Shown piece by piece: positions 1-8,818 of a DNA stretch of 64,000 nucleotides (the stretch's first letter is position 1; every line of letters starts with the position of its first letter). Both the position numbers and the translations under genes were made by a program. The stretch covers positions 992,001 to 1,056,000 of the forward strand of contig NZ_CP022999.1 in the NCBI RefSeq assembly GCF_002277895.1. The letters are read 5' to 3'. Origin of the DNA: Rhizobium sp. 11515TR. Lineage in GTDB: Bacteria > Pseudomonadota > Alphaproteobacteria > Rhizobiales > Rhizobiaceae. The notes beneath the pieces were generated by a model. The model did not search any database and was not told the DNA's origin. It worked only from the letters and a program-made list of their open reading frames with translations.

Positions 1-207
1 TCGAGCGACGCCATCTGGATCATCTCAGCCGGCGTCGTTGCTGGCGATGTCGAGGACGGGCTTTTGGCGCTGCTGCCGATCGACACCAGCGAGACGAAGG
101 GGCCGGTGGGACTGACCATGCGCACCGACGCCATCCCAACCCTTCCCTTGTCGATCCTGATGCAGACGATCCGCGAGGCGGCTAGCGAGGTCGCCAAGAA
201 GCTCTAA
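1..207 (+). CDS. pcaQ: PcaQ, LysR-type regulator of protocatechuate genes (C-terminal fragment)
   Basis: Only the last 68 codons are inside the window, with the stop at 205-207. The fragment reads as the end of a LysR effector-binding domain (IISAGVVAGDV, then a loop, then TLPLSILMQTIRE). PcaQ is the LysR activator of the pcaDCHGB operon in Agrobacterium and Sinorhizobium. The identification rests mainly on position: it converges on pobA with only 8 bases between stops, the arrangement known for pcaQ-pobA-pobR in rhizobia. The DNA-binding half lies left of the window, so a different LysR protein cannot be fully excluded. Confidence 0.7.
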   Translation, partial: SSDAIWIISAGVVAGDVEDGLLALLPIDTSETKGPVGLTMRTDAIPTLPLSILMQTIREAASEVAKKL

Positions 208-215
208 AAGCTCGC

Positions 216-1388
216 TCAGAACGGTAGACCGACATAGTTCTCGGCAAGCGCGGTCGATGCAGCGCGCGAATGGGTGAGATAATCGAGCTCGGCTTCCTGG
301 ATCTTCTGGTCGAAATCATTTGTATCGGGAAAGCGATGCATCATCGTCGTCATCCACCAGGAGAAGCGCACCGCTTTCCAGACCCGAGCAAGCGCACGCG
401 CGGAATAGGCGTCCAGCCCTGCATTCGAGCAGTCCTGATAATGCTCGGCAAGCCCCGAAAACAGATAATGCACATCGCTCGCCGCCAGATTGAGCCCCTT
501 GGCACCGGTCGGTGGCACGATATGGGCGGCATCACCGACCAAGAAGAGACGACCGAAACGCATCGGTTCAGCCACGAAGGAGCGAAGCGGCGCGATCGAT
601 TTCTCGAAGGACGGCGCCGTCACCAGCGCCTCGGCATGATGGGCCGGCAGCCGGCGGCGCAGTTCATCCCAGAAGCGGTCGTCGCTCCAGCCCTCGACCT
701 TCTCGTCGAGCGGACACTGAATGTAGTAGCGGCTGCGCGTCATCGACCGCATGGAGCATAGCGCAAATCCGCGCGGATGATTGGCATAGATCAGCTCATG
801 ATTGACGGGCACCACCTCCGCCAGCACGCCAAGCCAGCCGAAGGGATAGACCTTCTCGAAATTGCGGATCGCCTTTTCCGGAACCGATTTGCGGCTGACG
901 CCATGGAAGCCGTCGCAGCCGGCAATGAAATCGCAATCGATGCGATGCGAAATTCCGTCCTTCTCGTAGGTCAGGTAGGGCGTATCGCCATCGAAGCCGT
1001 GCGGCTGGACATTGGCGGCGCTGTAGATGGTTGGAGCGCCGCTTTCCTCGCGGCGAGCCATCAGGTCACGGGTCATCTCCGTCTGACCATAGATGACGAC
1101 CCGTTTGCCGCCGGTGAGACCATGAAGGTCGATGCGATGATCGCGGCCGTCGAAGGCGAGCGAGAAGCCATCATGCGGTAAGCCCTCGGCATGCAGGCGC
1201 GTGGCGGACTTCGCCTGATCCAGCAGGCGGACGGTGCCTTCCTCCAGAACGCCGGCGCGCACGCGGCCGAGAATATAATCCTTGCCGACCCGATCGAGAA
1301 TGACATTGTCGATGCCGGCTTCCGTTAGCAGCTGACCGAGCAGCAGCCCGGACGGCCCCGAACCGATAATGGCGACTTGAGTGCGCAT
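216..1388 (-). CDS. pobA: 4-hydroxybenzoate 3-monooxygenase
   Basis: Flavoprotein that hydroxylates 4-hydroxybenzoate to protocatechuate with NADPH and O2 in the cytoplasm. The 390-residue length equals the family norm. Visible motifs: N-terminal FAD dinucleotide fold (VAIIGSGPSG, residues 5-14), the central GCDGFHG motif that contacts FAD and NADPH, and GDAAHIVPPTGAKGLN near residue 286, the second FAD-binding motif including the substrate-channel prolines. An RBS (GGAGGAG, 1391-1397 on the complement) sits just before the ATG. It is transcribed divergently from the AraC-type regulator pobR over 113 bases, the usual arrangement for PobR control by 4-hydroxybenzoate. No truncation is seen. 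Confidence 0.96.
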   Translation of the reverse strand: MRTQVAIIGSGPSGLLLGQLLTEAGIDNVILDRVGKDYILGRVRAGVLEEGTVRLLDQAKSATRLHAEGLPHDGFSLAFDGRDHRIDLHGLTGGKRVVIYGQTEMTRDLMARREESGAPTIYSAANVQPHGFDGDTPYLTYEKDGISHRIDCDFIAGCDGFHGVSRKSVPEKAIRNFEKVYPFGWLGVLAEVVPVNHELIYANHPRGFALCSMRSMTRSRYYIQCPLDEKVEGWSDDRFWDELRRRLPAHHAEALVTAPSFEKSIAPLRSFVAEPMRFGRLFLVGDAAHIVPPTGAKGLNLAASDVHYLFSGLAEHYQDCSNAGLDAYSARALARVWKAVRFSWWMTTMMHRFPDTNDFDQKIQEAELDYLTHSRAASTALAENYVGLPF

Positions 1389-1501
1389 CGTCTCCTCCCA
1401 TGCGTATTTCTTGCTTCAAGTCTCTTCGGCGCGAGGCAAGTCCGCAATGGACATTTCGGTCATGAAATTGCACAAATCGAGCATGGCGAGGGAGGAGTGC
1501 C
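1389..1501. promoter_or_regulatory. pobA-pobR divergent promoter region
   Basis: These 113 bases separate the two start codons and carry an RBS for each gene at the ends. The AT-richer middle should hold both promoters and the PobR site. No convincing -35/-10 pair or perfect inverted repeat could be picked out by eye, so no operator position is offered. Confidence 0.5.
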
Positions 1502-2389
1502 ATGACAAAGAGCGTGCCGATCTATGAGCTCTATGGCGAAAATACCGGCCGAAAGCCGGATTTTTGGCTGCATTGCGAGACAATTCCGTCCCGTAGCAGC
1601 CTCCATCACTGGGAAATCCGCCCGCACCGGCATGAGAGCTTTTTCCAGATCTTGTACATAGATGCCGGATCCGGCGATGCCATCTTTGACGGAACTCCCC
1701 ATGCCATAACGCCGCCCGCCGTCATTACGGTGCCGCCTCGCCTCAATCACGGCTTCCGCTTTTCGCGCGATATAGACGGCTTCGTCATCACGGTGCTGAT
1801 CTCGCATCTGAAAGCCTCGCCCGGTAATCGCAGCCGGTTGGGCGCATGGCTTGCCGAGCCGCATCTGACTTTGCTCGACGTCCGCGACGAAGATGCCGCT
1901 CATGTCGCCAGCACGTTGAGACGCCTGGGGGAGGAATTTGCGAACCAGCGCAACGGCCGCAACGATCTGCTGGATGCCTATCTGACTTCGGCCTTGCTGC
2001 TGACAGCCCGCATCGCCCAAAAGGCTGATGAGGAATCCAATCCGGGCGACGAAAGCGAGCGCCGCATGGAGATGCTGCAGGGCCTGATCCAGCGTCACTT
2101 CCGCTCCCACAAGCCGGCCGCCTTCTACGCCGAGAGCCTCGGCATCTCGCCAGCCCATCTCAGCCGCATTGTTCGCAGCAAAACCGGGCACGGTGCGCAC
2201 GAGCTGATCACACGCAAGCTGCTGGATGAGGCCAAGCGCGAACTGGTCTTCACCTTCGCCACCGTCCAGGAAATCAGCTATCGGCTCGGCTTTGCCGATC
2301 CCGCCTATTTCTCGCGCTTCTTCATGAAACAGACCGGTCAGACGCCGCGCGCCTGGCGCATCGAGGAGCGCGAGAGGCTGGGAATGTGA
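1502..2389 (+). CDS. pobR: PobR, AraC-family activator of pobA
   Basis: AraC/XylS regulator of 295 residues. An N-terminal cupin-like sensing domain (roughly residues 35-110, containing HHWEIRPHRHESFFQI) is followed by a C-terminal double helix-turn-helix (about 195-290) ending in the family signature GFADPAYFSRFF..TGQTPRAWR. It lies divergent to pobA. Known rhizobial and Agrobacterium PobR proteins are AraC-type, unlike the IclR-type PobR of Acinetobacter, and activate pobA with 4-hydroxybenzoate. The start is fixed by an excellent RBS (GAGGGAGGAG) a few bases before the ATG. Confidence 0.88.
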   Translation: MTKSVPIYELYGENTGRKPDFWLHCETIPSRSSLHHWEIRPHRHESFFQILYIDAGSGDAIFDGTPHAITPPAVITVPPRLNHGFRFSRDIDGFVITVLISHLKASPGNRSRLGAWLAEPHLTLLDVRDEDAAHVASTLRRLGEEFANQRNGRNDLLDAYLTSALLLTARIAQKADEESNPGDESERRMEMLQGLIQRHFRSHKPAAFYAESLGISPAHLSRIVRSKTGHGAHELITRKLLDEAKRELVFTFATVQEISYRLGFADPAYFSRFFMKQTGQTPRAWRIEERERLGM

Positions 2390-2421
2390 GCTGGCAATCT
2401 GGATCGCGGGCAGCCACCCGC

Positions 2422-2577
2422 CCTCGTGCTTCGAGACGGCCCTGAGGACCTCCTCAGCATGAGGGCTAATCTTCTCGCCTCACCAAAAAGAGGCTTCAAA
2501 GCATATCGAGCATCGAGCATGCTCCATCCTCATCCAGAGGTGCACAGCCGGAGGCGGAGCCTCGAAGGACGAGGATG
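2422..2577. repeat. Two RIME-like imperfect palindromes between convergent genes
   Basis: Palindrome A (2422-2464) runs from CCTCGTGCTTCGAG to its near-complement CCTCAGCATGAGG. Palindrome B (2525-2577) runs from CATCCTCATCC to GGACGAGGATG, with an internal match of CCTCGAAGGACGAGG type. This vocabulary matches the short intergenic mosaic repeats of Rhizobiaceae (RIME-type). They fill the space between the converging stops of pobR (2389) and pcaR (2596). They may fold as bidirectional terminators. The family assignment is from memory of the motif style, not from a search. Confidence 0.6.
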
Positions 2578-2595
2578 ACCCCGAAAATACAAAAG

Positions 2596-3351
2596 CTACG
2601 GCAGCACCAGCCGCAGCGCCTTTTGCGTCTCTTTCAGCAGTGGCAGAAACTGCTCGGCCATGTCGGAAGCCGCAACATAGGCAGCCGGAGCACCGATATT
2701 GATCGCCGCCACGGTCTGGCCGCGATCGTTTTCGACCGGCACGGCAATCGAGCAAAGGCCGATTTCCAGCTCCTGATCGATAACGGCATAGCCCTGCTCC
2801 CTCACCCGGCGGAACTCGGCCATCAACTCTTCGGGATCGGTCTTGGTATTCGGCGTGTTCGCCTTGAGATCAGTTCGCCCAAGCACGGAGCGCGCCTCGC
2901 TTTCCGGCAGGGCCGCGAGCAGCACACGGCCCATCGAGGCGCAGAAAGCCGGAAGGCGGCTGCCGGGCGTCAGGTTGATCGACATCACCCGACGCTGCGA
3001 GGCACGCGCGATATAGACGACCTCCGTGCCGTCGAGCACCGAGGCGGACGCATTCTGCCCGGCGCGCTCGGCAAGCTGATCGAGATGCGGCTGGATGATG
3101 ATCGGCAGCGGCGTCGCAGCCAGATAGGCGTGACCGAGCCTGAGTATCTTCGGCGTCAGCGTGAAGAATTTGCCGTCATAAACAGCATAGCCAAGTTCGG
3201 AGAGCGTCAGCAGTGAACGGCGCACCGTGGCACGATCGAGCCCGGTCAGCTTCGATGCCTCGGCGATCGTCAGGCGCTGCCGCGTCTCGCCGAAAGCTTC
3301 GATGACTTTCAATCCCCTGGCAAAGCCGCTGACGAAATCCGTTTCGCGCAT
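2596..3351 (-). CDS. pcaR: PcaR, IclR-family regulator of pcaIJF
   Basis: IclR-type regulator of 251 residues. The N-terminal winged helix-turn-helix (RLTIAEASKLTGLDRATVRRSL, about residues 25-47) precedes a C-terminal IclR effector domain (about 90-245) with the conserved segment FCASMGRVLLAALPE. Rhizobial PcaR responds to beta-ketoadipate and controls pcaIJF. A longer frame continues upstream to 3606, but ATG 3351 gives the normal IclR length, a family-like N-terminus (MRETDFVSGFARGLKVIEAF) and an RBS (GGAGGGG) directly before it. It is divergent from pcaI across an inverted-repeat operator candidate at 3373-3411. Confidence 0.9.
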   Translation of the reverse strand: MRETDFVSGFARGLKVIEAFGETRQRLTIAEASKLTGLDRATVRRSLLTLSELGYAVYDGKFFTLTPKILRLGHAYLAATPLPIIIQPHLDQLAERAGQNASASVLDGTEVVYIARASQRRVMSINLTPGSRLPAFCASMGRVLLAALPESEARSVLGRTDLKANTPNTKTDPEELMAEFRRVREQGYAVIDQELEIGLCSIAVPVENDRGQTVAAINIGAPAAYVAASDMAEQFLPLLKETQKALRLVLP

Positions 3352-3372
3352 AGCCCCTCCAAACTTCACGCC

Positions 3373-3411
3373 TTTGTGCGATATATGAACAAAAGTCAAA
3401 TAACGCACAAA
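3373..3411. promoter_or_regulatory. Candidate PcaR operator, inverted repeat between pcaR and pcaI
   Basis: TTTGTGCG (3373-3380) is mirrored exactly by CGCACAAA (3404-3411). The inner flanks are also partly symmetric (ATATATGAAC against GTCAAATAA). Arm centres lie about 31 bases apart, close to three helical turns, so a dimer of dimers on one DNA face is plausible. It sits 22 bases upstream of the pcaR start and 89 upstream of the pcaI start. IclR proteins often bind such sites and repress themselves. Binding by PcaR is inferred from position. Confidence 0.65.
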
Positions 3412-3499
3412 TTGATTGCCGTCCAGCCCGTGCTGATTTATTCGAAAGAAAGAGGACGGGGCGCCTTGGTCCGCCCGCATGGCAAGTGGGAGTTTCCGC

Positions 3500-4207
3500 A
3501 TGGATAAGACAATCGCGAGCGCGGCGGCTGCCGTCTCGGACATCGGCGATGGCGCGACCGTCATGATCGGCGGCTTTGGCGGCTCCGGCGCGCCGATCGA
3601 GCTCATTCATGCGTTGATCGACAAAGGCCCGAAGAACCTGACCGTCATCAATAACAATGCCGGCAACGGGCGTATCGGCATCGCAGCGATGATCGACGCG
3701 GGCATGGTCAGAAAGATGATCTGCTCCTTCCCGCGTTCATCCGATCCGCGCGCCTTCACGGACCGTTATCTGGCGGGCGAAATCGAGCTGGAGCTGGTGC
3801 CTCAGGGCACTCTTGCCGAACGTATCCGCGCCGGCGGCGCCGGCATTCCGGCTTTCTACACCCCGACCGCCTATGGCACCGAGCTTGCCAACGGCAAGGT
3901 CATCGCAGAATTCGACGGCCGCCACTATGTTCAGGAGCGCTGGCTCAAGGCCGATTTCGCCATCGTCAAAGCTGAAGTCGGCGATGTGCAGGGCAATCTC
4001 ATCTACAACAAGGCTGGCCGCAATTTTAATCCGCTGATGTGCATGGCCGCCACCAAGACGATCGCGCAGGTCTCGAAAATCGTTGCCGCCGGCGAGCTCG
4101 ATCCCGAACACATCGTTACCCCCGGCATCTTCGTCAACGGCGTCGTTCAGGTCGCCGATCCGCAGCAGGAAGAAAATCTCATTCGAGCCGGAGTGGCCTA
4201 CGTATGA
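3500..4207 (+). CDS. pcaI: 3-oxoadipate CoA-transferase, alpha subunit
   Basis: Alpha subunit of succinyl-CoA:3-oxoadipate CoA-transferase, which activates beta-ketoadipate to beta-ketoadipyl-CoA together with PcaJ. It has 235 residues, normal for the family I CoA-transferase alpha chain. The glycine-rich CoA/oxyanion segment GGFGGSGAPIELI is near residue 25 and GAGIPAFYTPTAYGT near 115. ATG 3500 was chosen over an in-frame ATG at 3479 because the family begins MDKTIASAAAAV and a GTGGGAG RBS precedes it. The stop overlaps the pcaJ start (ATGA, 4204-4207), so the subunits are translationally coupled. Confidence 0.93.
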   Translation: MDKTIASAAAAVSDIGDGATVMIGGFGGSGAPIELIHALIDKGPKNLTVINNNAGNGRIGIAAMIDAGMVRKMICSFPRSSDPRAFTDRYLAGEIELELVPQGTLAERIRAGGAGIPAFYTPTAYGTELANGKVIAEFDGRHYVQERWLKADFAIVKAEVGDVQGNLIYNKAGRNFNPLMCMAATKTIAQVSKIVAAGELDPEHIVTPGIFVNGVVQVADPQQEENLIRAGVAYV

Positions 4208-4893
4208 CCATCGACACACGCGAAGACATCAAGCTCTCCAACGCGCAGATCGCCTGGCGCGCGGCCCAGGATATCGAAGATGGCGCCTATGTTAACCTCG
4301 GCATCGGTTTTCCGGAAATGGTCGCCCGCTACCAGCCTCCGGGCCGTCAGGCGATCTTCCACACTGAAAACGGCATCCTGAATTTCGGCGAGCCGCCGGC
4401 GGAAGGCGAGGAAGATTGGGATCTGATCAACGCCGGCAAGAAGGCCGTCACGCTGAAGCCTGGTGCCTCCTTCTTCCATCACGCGGATAGTTTCGCCATG
4501 GTCCGCGGCGGCCATCTGGATGTCGCGATCCTGGGTGCCTATCAGGTGGCGCAAAATGGCGACCTCGCCAACTGGCGCGTCGGCTCGAAGGGTGTGCCCG
4601 CTGTCGGTGGGGCCATGGATCTGGTCCATGGCGCCAAGCAGGTTTTCGTCATCACCGAACATGTGACCAAGGACGGTAAGCCGAAACTGGTGGAGGCCTG
4701 CACCTTCCCGCTGACCGGCGTCGGCTGCATTACCCGCATCTATACGAGCCATGCGGTCATCGACATTGCCAAGGAAGGCTTCGTCGTCCGTGAAAAGCTC
4801 GCCGCCATGACGATGGACGAGCTGCAGGCGATGACCGGCGCGCCGCTCCATACAGACGGCCCGGTTGCCGACCTGATCGTGCCGACGCTCTAA
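4204..4893 (+). CDS. pcaJ: 3-oxoadipate CoA-transferase, beta subunit
   Basis: Catalytic beta subunit, 229 residues, starting within the pcaI stop (ATGA). The motif GIGFPEMVARY near the N-terminus and HTENGILNFG near residue 58 carry the conserved ENG glutamate that forms the CoA-thioester intermediate in family I transferases. Then follow the S.FAMVRGGHLDVAILGAYQV segment and a conserved C-terminal part. A longer frame starting at 4039 is rejected because it would overlap pcaI by 169 bases. Its partner is PcaI and its product is the substrate of PcaF downstream. Confidence 0.94.
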   Translation: MTIDTREDIKLSNAQIAWRAAQDIEDGAYVNLGIGFPEMVARYQPPGRQAIFHTENGILNFGEPPAEGEEDWDLINAGKKAVTLKPGASFFHHADSFAMVRGGHLDVAILGAYQVAQNGDLANWRVGSKGVPAVGGAMDLVHGAKQVFVITEHVTKDGKPKLVEACTFPLTGVGCITRIYTSHAVIDIAKEGFVVREKLAAMTMDELQAMTGAPLHTDGPVADLIVPTL

Positions 4894-5006
4894 AGCTCGT
4901 TGCGATCTTTCAGATTCGCGCTCGATGCTTTAAGCTTATAATATTTCGCATGTCGTTGTCGCAATCCGCTGCTCGTTTTTGCGCGCCATGCCATAGGGAG
5001 AAGATC

Positions 5007-6212
5007 ATGACGGAAGCCTTCATCTGTGACTATATCCGCACGCCGATCGGCCGCTTCGGCGGATCGCTCTCCTCGGTTCGTGCTGACGATCTCGGCGCCG
5101 TGCCGCTGAAGGCGCTGATCGAGCGCAACAGCTCAGTCGACTGGGAAGCTGTCGACGACGTGATTTTCGGCTGCGCCAACCAGGCGGGCGAGGACAATCG
5201 CAACGTCGCGCGCATGGCAAGCCTGCTGGCCGGCCTGCCGATTTCAGTGCCCGGCACGACGATCAACCGGCTTTGCGGTTCGGGCATGGATGCCGTTATT
5301 GCTGCCGCCCGCGCCATCCGCGCCGGCGAGGCCGACATCATGATCGCCGGCGGCGTCGAAAGCATGTCGCGCGCACCCTTCGTCGTTCCCAAGGCCGAAA
5401 GCGCCTTTTCACGCAATGCGGAGATCTACGACACCACCATCGGCTGGCGCTTCATCAACCCTGTCATGAAGAAGCAGTATGGTGTGGATTCCATGCCGGA
5501 AACCGGCGAGAATGTCGCCGAAGACTATAAGGTCAGCCGCGAGGATCAGGACACCTTTGCCGTTCGCTCGCAGGCAAAGGCTGCGGCAGCGCAGGAGAAC
5601 GGCCGGCTTGCCAAGGAGATCACGCCGGTGACGATCCCGCAGCGCAAGGGCGATCCGGTCGTCGTCGGCAAGGACGAGCATCCGCGCGCAACCACCATAG
5701 AAGCGCTTGCCAAGCTCGGCACGCCCTTCAAGAAGGAAGGCGGCACGGTGACGGCCGGCAACGCCTCCGGCGTCAACGATGGCGCTGCCGCGCTCATCAT
5801 TGCTTCAGAAGCGGCTGCCCGGAAATATGGCCTGACGCCGATTGCCCGCATTCTCAGCGGTGCAGCCGCCGGTGTTCCCCCGCGCATCATGGGGATCGGT
5901 CCAGTTCCCGCCTCGCGCAAGCTGATGGCTCGCCTCGACATGCGCCAGGAACAGTTCGACGTCATCGAATTGAACGAAGCCTTCGCTTCGCAGGGGCTTG
6001 CCGTGTTGCGTGAACTCGGCATTGCCGATGACGATGCCCGCGTCAACCGTAATGGCGGCGCCATCGCGCTTGGACATCCGCTTGGCATGTCCGGTGCCCG
6101 CATCACCGGCACTGCAGCTCTGGAGCTGAAGGAAACCGCCGGCCGTTATTCGCTGTCGACCATGTGCATCGGCGTCGGCCAGGGCATCGCCATCGCGCTA
6201 GAACGGGTCTAA
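5007..6212 (+). CDS. pcaF: Beta-ketoadipyl-CoA thiolase
   Basis: Thiolase of 401 residues that splits beta-ketoadipyl-CoA into succinyl-CoA and acetyl-CoA, the last step of the pathway. The nucleophilic cysteine is in NRLCGSGMDAV (Cys90). The second catalytic set is in the C-terminal half: NEAFASQGLA, GGAIALGHPLGMSGARI with the active-site histidine, and CIGVGQGIA with the second cysteine. ATG 5007 is preferred over an upstream in-frame start because an AGGGAG RBS precedes it and the protein then begins like PcaF (TEAFICDYIRTPIGRFGG). It lies 113 bases downstream of pcaJ, probably in the same operon. Confidence 0.94.
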   Translation: MTEAFICDYIRTPIGRFGGSLSSVRADDLGAVPLKALIERNSSVDWEAVDDVIFGCANQAGEDNRNVARMASLLAGLPISVPGTTINRLCGSGMDAVIAAARAIRAGEADIMIAGGVESMSRAPFVVPKAESAFSRNAEIYDTTIGWRFINPVMKKQYGVDSMPETGENVAEDYKVSREDQDTFAVRSQAKAAAAQENGRLAKEITPVTIPQRKGDPVVVGKDEHPRATTIEALAKLGTPFKKEGGTVTAGNASGVNDGAAALIIASEAAARKYGLTPIARILSGAAAGVPPRIMGIGPVPASRKLMARLDMRQEQFDVIELNEAFASQGLAVLRELGIADDDARVNRNGGAIALGHPLGMSGARITGTAALELKETAGRYSLSTMCIGVGQGIAIALERV

Positions 6213-6367
6213 TCGTTGCGAACAGGCGGGGGTCCGGCGCTACATGCGCGGCGGACCATGCTCACGGGCGAAACCCGACACCAGGTCATTGAAGGCTGCA
6301 ACCAACGATAAAATCTGGAACGGCAAAGGCTTTGGAGCGTTTTCCTGCTGCTCAGTGGGATCAGTCC

Positions 6368-8698
6368 ATGCCGTCACGCCAGAATGTCTTAAAAGCATTT
6401 CCGTCAAGCGCCCTTATCACTCTCATTGCCATCACCCTATTGCTGCCGATTGCGCAATCCGCCTTCGCCGCCGAAGGGCAGAAGGCGAGCCACCCTTCGG
6501 AAGGGCTGTTTCTGGTCCAGATCATTCTGCTTGTCGTATCGGGCAGATTGCTCGGCGAATTGATGGTGCGCATCGGCCAGCCGTCCATCATGGGCCAGAT
6601 TATCGCCGGCATCATTCTCGGCCCCTCCCTCTTCGGCCTGATCTTCCCGCATGCACAGGCAAACCTTTTTCCTTCAGATGAAGCACAGAAGAGCATGACC
6701 GATGCGATCGGTCAGCTCGGCATTCTCTTTCTTTTGCTGCTCGCAGGCATGGAGACCGATCTCGGTCTTGCGAAACGCCTGCGCAAATCGGCGGCAGGCG
6801 TTTCGCTGACGGGCATCGTCATTCCCTTTGCGGCCGGCTTTGCACTCGGGGAGCTCATCCCGGACGCCTTTCTTCCCGATCCCGAAAAGCGGCTGGTCAC
6901 ATCACTTTTTCTTGGTACCGCGCTTTCCATCTCCTCCGTGAAGATCGTCGCCTCCGTGGTTCGCGAGATGGACTTCATGCGCCGGAACATCGGTCAGCTG
7001 ATCGTCGCTTCCGCCATTATCGACGATACGGTTGGATGGGTCATCATCGCCATAACCTTTGGTCTTGCGGAAAAAGGGACCGTCGATCTCATGACACTGG
7101 CAACCAGCGTGATCGGCACCCTGGCCTTCATGGCCGTCAGCTTCACTGTGGGACGGCGGATCGTGTTCGAGATCATCCGCTGGACCAACGACAATTTCCG
7201 CAGCGATCTGCCCGTGCTCAGCGCCATCATCGCAATCATGGGCGGGATGGCGGTCATCACCAACCTCATCGGCGTCCATACCGTGCTCGGCGCCTTCGTT
7301 GCCGGCATTCTGGTCGGTGAATCGCCCATTCTCACACGTCAGATCGATGTGCAGCTTCGCGCCTTGACGACGGCTCTGTTCATGCCCGTCTTCTTCGGGC
7401 TGACCGGCCTGCAGACCGATCTCACCGTGCTTGCCGATCCCTCCATCCTGCTGCTGACGGCTGCCGTCGTGGTCATAGCGAGCATCGGCAAGTTCGGCGG
7501 CGCTTTTGCCGCCGCCAGGTTCGGCGGCTATTCGGCATCCGAAGCCCTGGCGCTCGGCTGCGGAATGAACGCCAGGGGATCGACGGAAGTCATCGTCGCG
7601 ACCATAGGCCTGTCCGTCGGCGTATTGGACGAGAAACTCTTCTCCATCATTGTCGCCATGGCCGTCATCACTACGATGGCGATGCCGCCAACGCTTCGCT
7701 GGGCGCTTGCCCGCCTGCCGCTGCGTGAGGAGGAGCGCAATCGTCTGGAGCGCGAACAATTCGAAAGCGAGAGCTTCCTCGGAAATTTTGAACGCATCCT
7801 GCTGGCCGTCGACGGTTCGCAAAGCAGCCGCCTGGCAACCTGGATAGCCGCTTTCTTCGCGGTGACGCGCAGGATGCCCGTCACGGTGATGGATGCGCGC
7901 GAAGCCGATGAAACTCTGGACGCGCCCGATGGATCGGGAGACTTGCGTCCAGCGTCGCAAGCCAAGACAATCGCGGAAGATCTGCGCCAATACGCCACCG
8001 ACCTGCTTGCGTCTGCGCCACCGGAGCAGAATTTGGCTGGCCAAGGCGATATCCATGTGACAGTTCGAGAAAAGAGCGACAAACTCGAAACTGTACTCGA
8101 AGACGTCTCCGATACAGGCCACGATCTTCTCCTTGCGGGCATCGAACCCTCCATGGGAGACGATGGTCGCTTTGGCCCGTCGCTGCAGGTCATGGCATCG
8201 GCGTTTCAAGGAATTTCGGCGATCATAACGGCACGCGGCTCGCTTCCAAAGAATCCGGGGGATCTGCGGATCCTCCTGCCCGTCAGCGGCACGGAGCGTT
8301 CCATCCGCGCTGCCGAATTCGGGCTCGCGATCGCAAAGGCGGCAAACGCCCATTGCGCACTGTTGTTAATCGTCGAGCCGCGCAACGCCAGCGCTATTCC
8401 ACGCATCAGCGACCGCGGCAGCGACCATCGGGATATTTTGAACAAGGTCGGTGCAATTGCAGATTATTATGGCGTGCAGATCGAAAGGGTCGTGCAGCAA
8501 GGCCCCTCGCCGGAGCTCTCGATCCTGCGGCATGCACGCAGCGGCGGGTATAATCTGATCGTGCTCGGCGTAAGCAAAAGAGCCAGCGGCAGCCTTTCCT
8601 ACGGAAGCGTCGCCGACACGATGCTGCAGACCGCCGACAGATCCTGCATTTTCATCGAAACCGATCTGGCCTCTTCCTCGCCGGCAATTCCCGAATAA
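6368..8698 (+). CDS. Cation/proton antiporter (CPA2 type) with C-terminal universal-stress domains
   Basis: Membrane antiporter of about 776 residues. Residues 1-35 form a hydrophobic signal-like segment ending near AAEG. About 11-12 membrane spans follow (roughly 45-450) with the Na/H-exchanger fold, including GQPSIMGQIIAGIILGPSLFG and DDTVGWVIIAI, which resembles the conserved ion-site aspartates. The cytoplasmic C-terminus holds two universal-stress-like domains (from about 478, ILLAVDGSQSSR, and about 635, DLRILLPVSGTERS), likely nucleotide-sensing. An in-frame ATG at 6332 is possible, but it adds residues before the signal-like segment. The exchanged ion cannot be told from sequence. It follows pcaF by 155 bases on the same strand but is not obviously pathway-linked. 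Confidence 0.82.
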   Translation: MPSRQNVLKAFPSSALITLIAITLLLPIAQSAFAAEGQKASHPSEGLFLVQIILLVVSGRLLGELMVRIGQPSIMGQIIAGIILGPSLFGLIFPHAQANLFPSDEAQKSMTDAIGQLGILFLLLLAGMETDLGLAKRLRKSAAGVSLTGIVIPFAAGFALGELIPDAFLPDPEKRLVTSLFLGTALSISSVKIVASVVREMDFMRRNIGQLIVASAIIDDTVGWVIIAITFGLAEKGTVDLMTLATSVIGTLAFMAVSFTVGRRIVFEIIRWTNDNFRSDLPVLSAIIAIMGGMAVITNLIGVHTVLGAFVAGILVGESPILTRQIDVQLRALTTALFMPVFFGLTGLQTDLTVLADPSILLLTAAVVVIASIGKFGGAFAAARFGGYSASEALALGCGMNARGSTEVIVATIGLSVGVLDEKLFSIIVAMAVITTMAMPPTLRWALARLPLREEERNRLEREQFESESFLGNFERILLAVDGSQSSRLATWIAAFFAVTRRMPVTVMDAREADETLDAPDGSGDLRPASQAKTIAEDLRQYATDLLASAPPEQNLAGQGDIHVTVREKSDKLETVLEDVSDTGHDLLLAGIEPSMGDDGRFGPSLQVMASAFQGISAIITARGSLPKNPGDLRILLPVSGTERSIRAAEFGLAIAKAANAHCALLLIVEPRNASAIPRISDRGSDHRDILNKVGAIADYYGVQIERVVQQGPSPELSILRHARSGGYNLIVLGVSKRASGSLSYGSVADTMLQTADRSCIFIETDLASSSPAIPE

Positions 8699-8818
8699 AC
8701 CGACCATCAGCCATGAGATGAATCAGGAGAATCGATAAAAGACATCAACGCTATTCATTTTTCCTATGCTGCCTCCTGGGCCATATTGGCCGGCAACATG
8801 ATTTGACCGAGCGCACCG

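Noticed and set aside
4937..4942. TATAAT between pcaJ and pcaF as a promoter
   Set aside because: No -35 hexamer at 15-19 bases; the nearest TTGCGA is 31 bases away. pcaF more likely reads through from pcaI.
6902..8353. A 483-codon frame on the - strand
   Set aside because: Antisense to the antiporter gene. The translation is rich in Asp, Gly, His and Arg without domains, as expected for a shadow frame.
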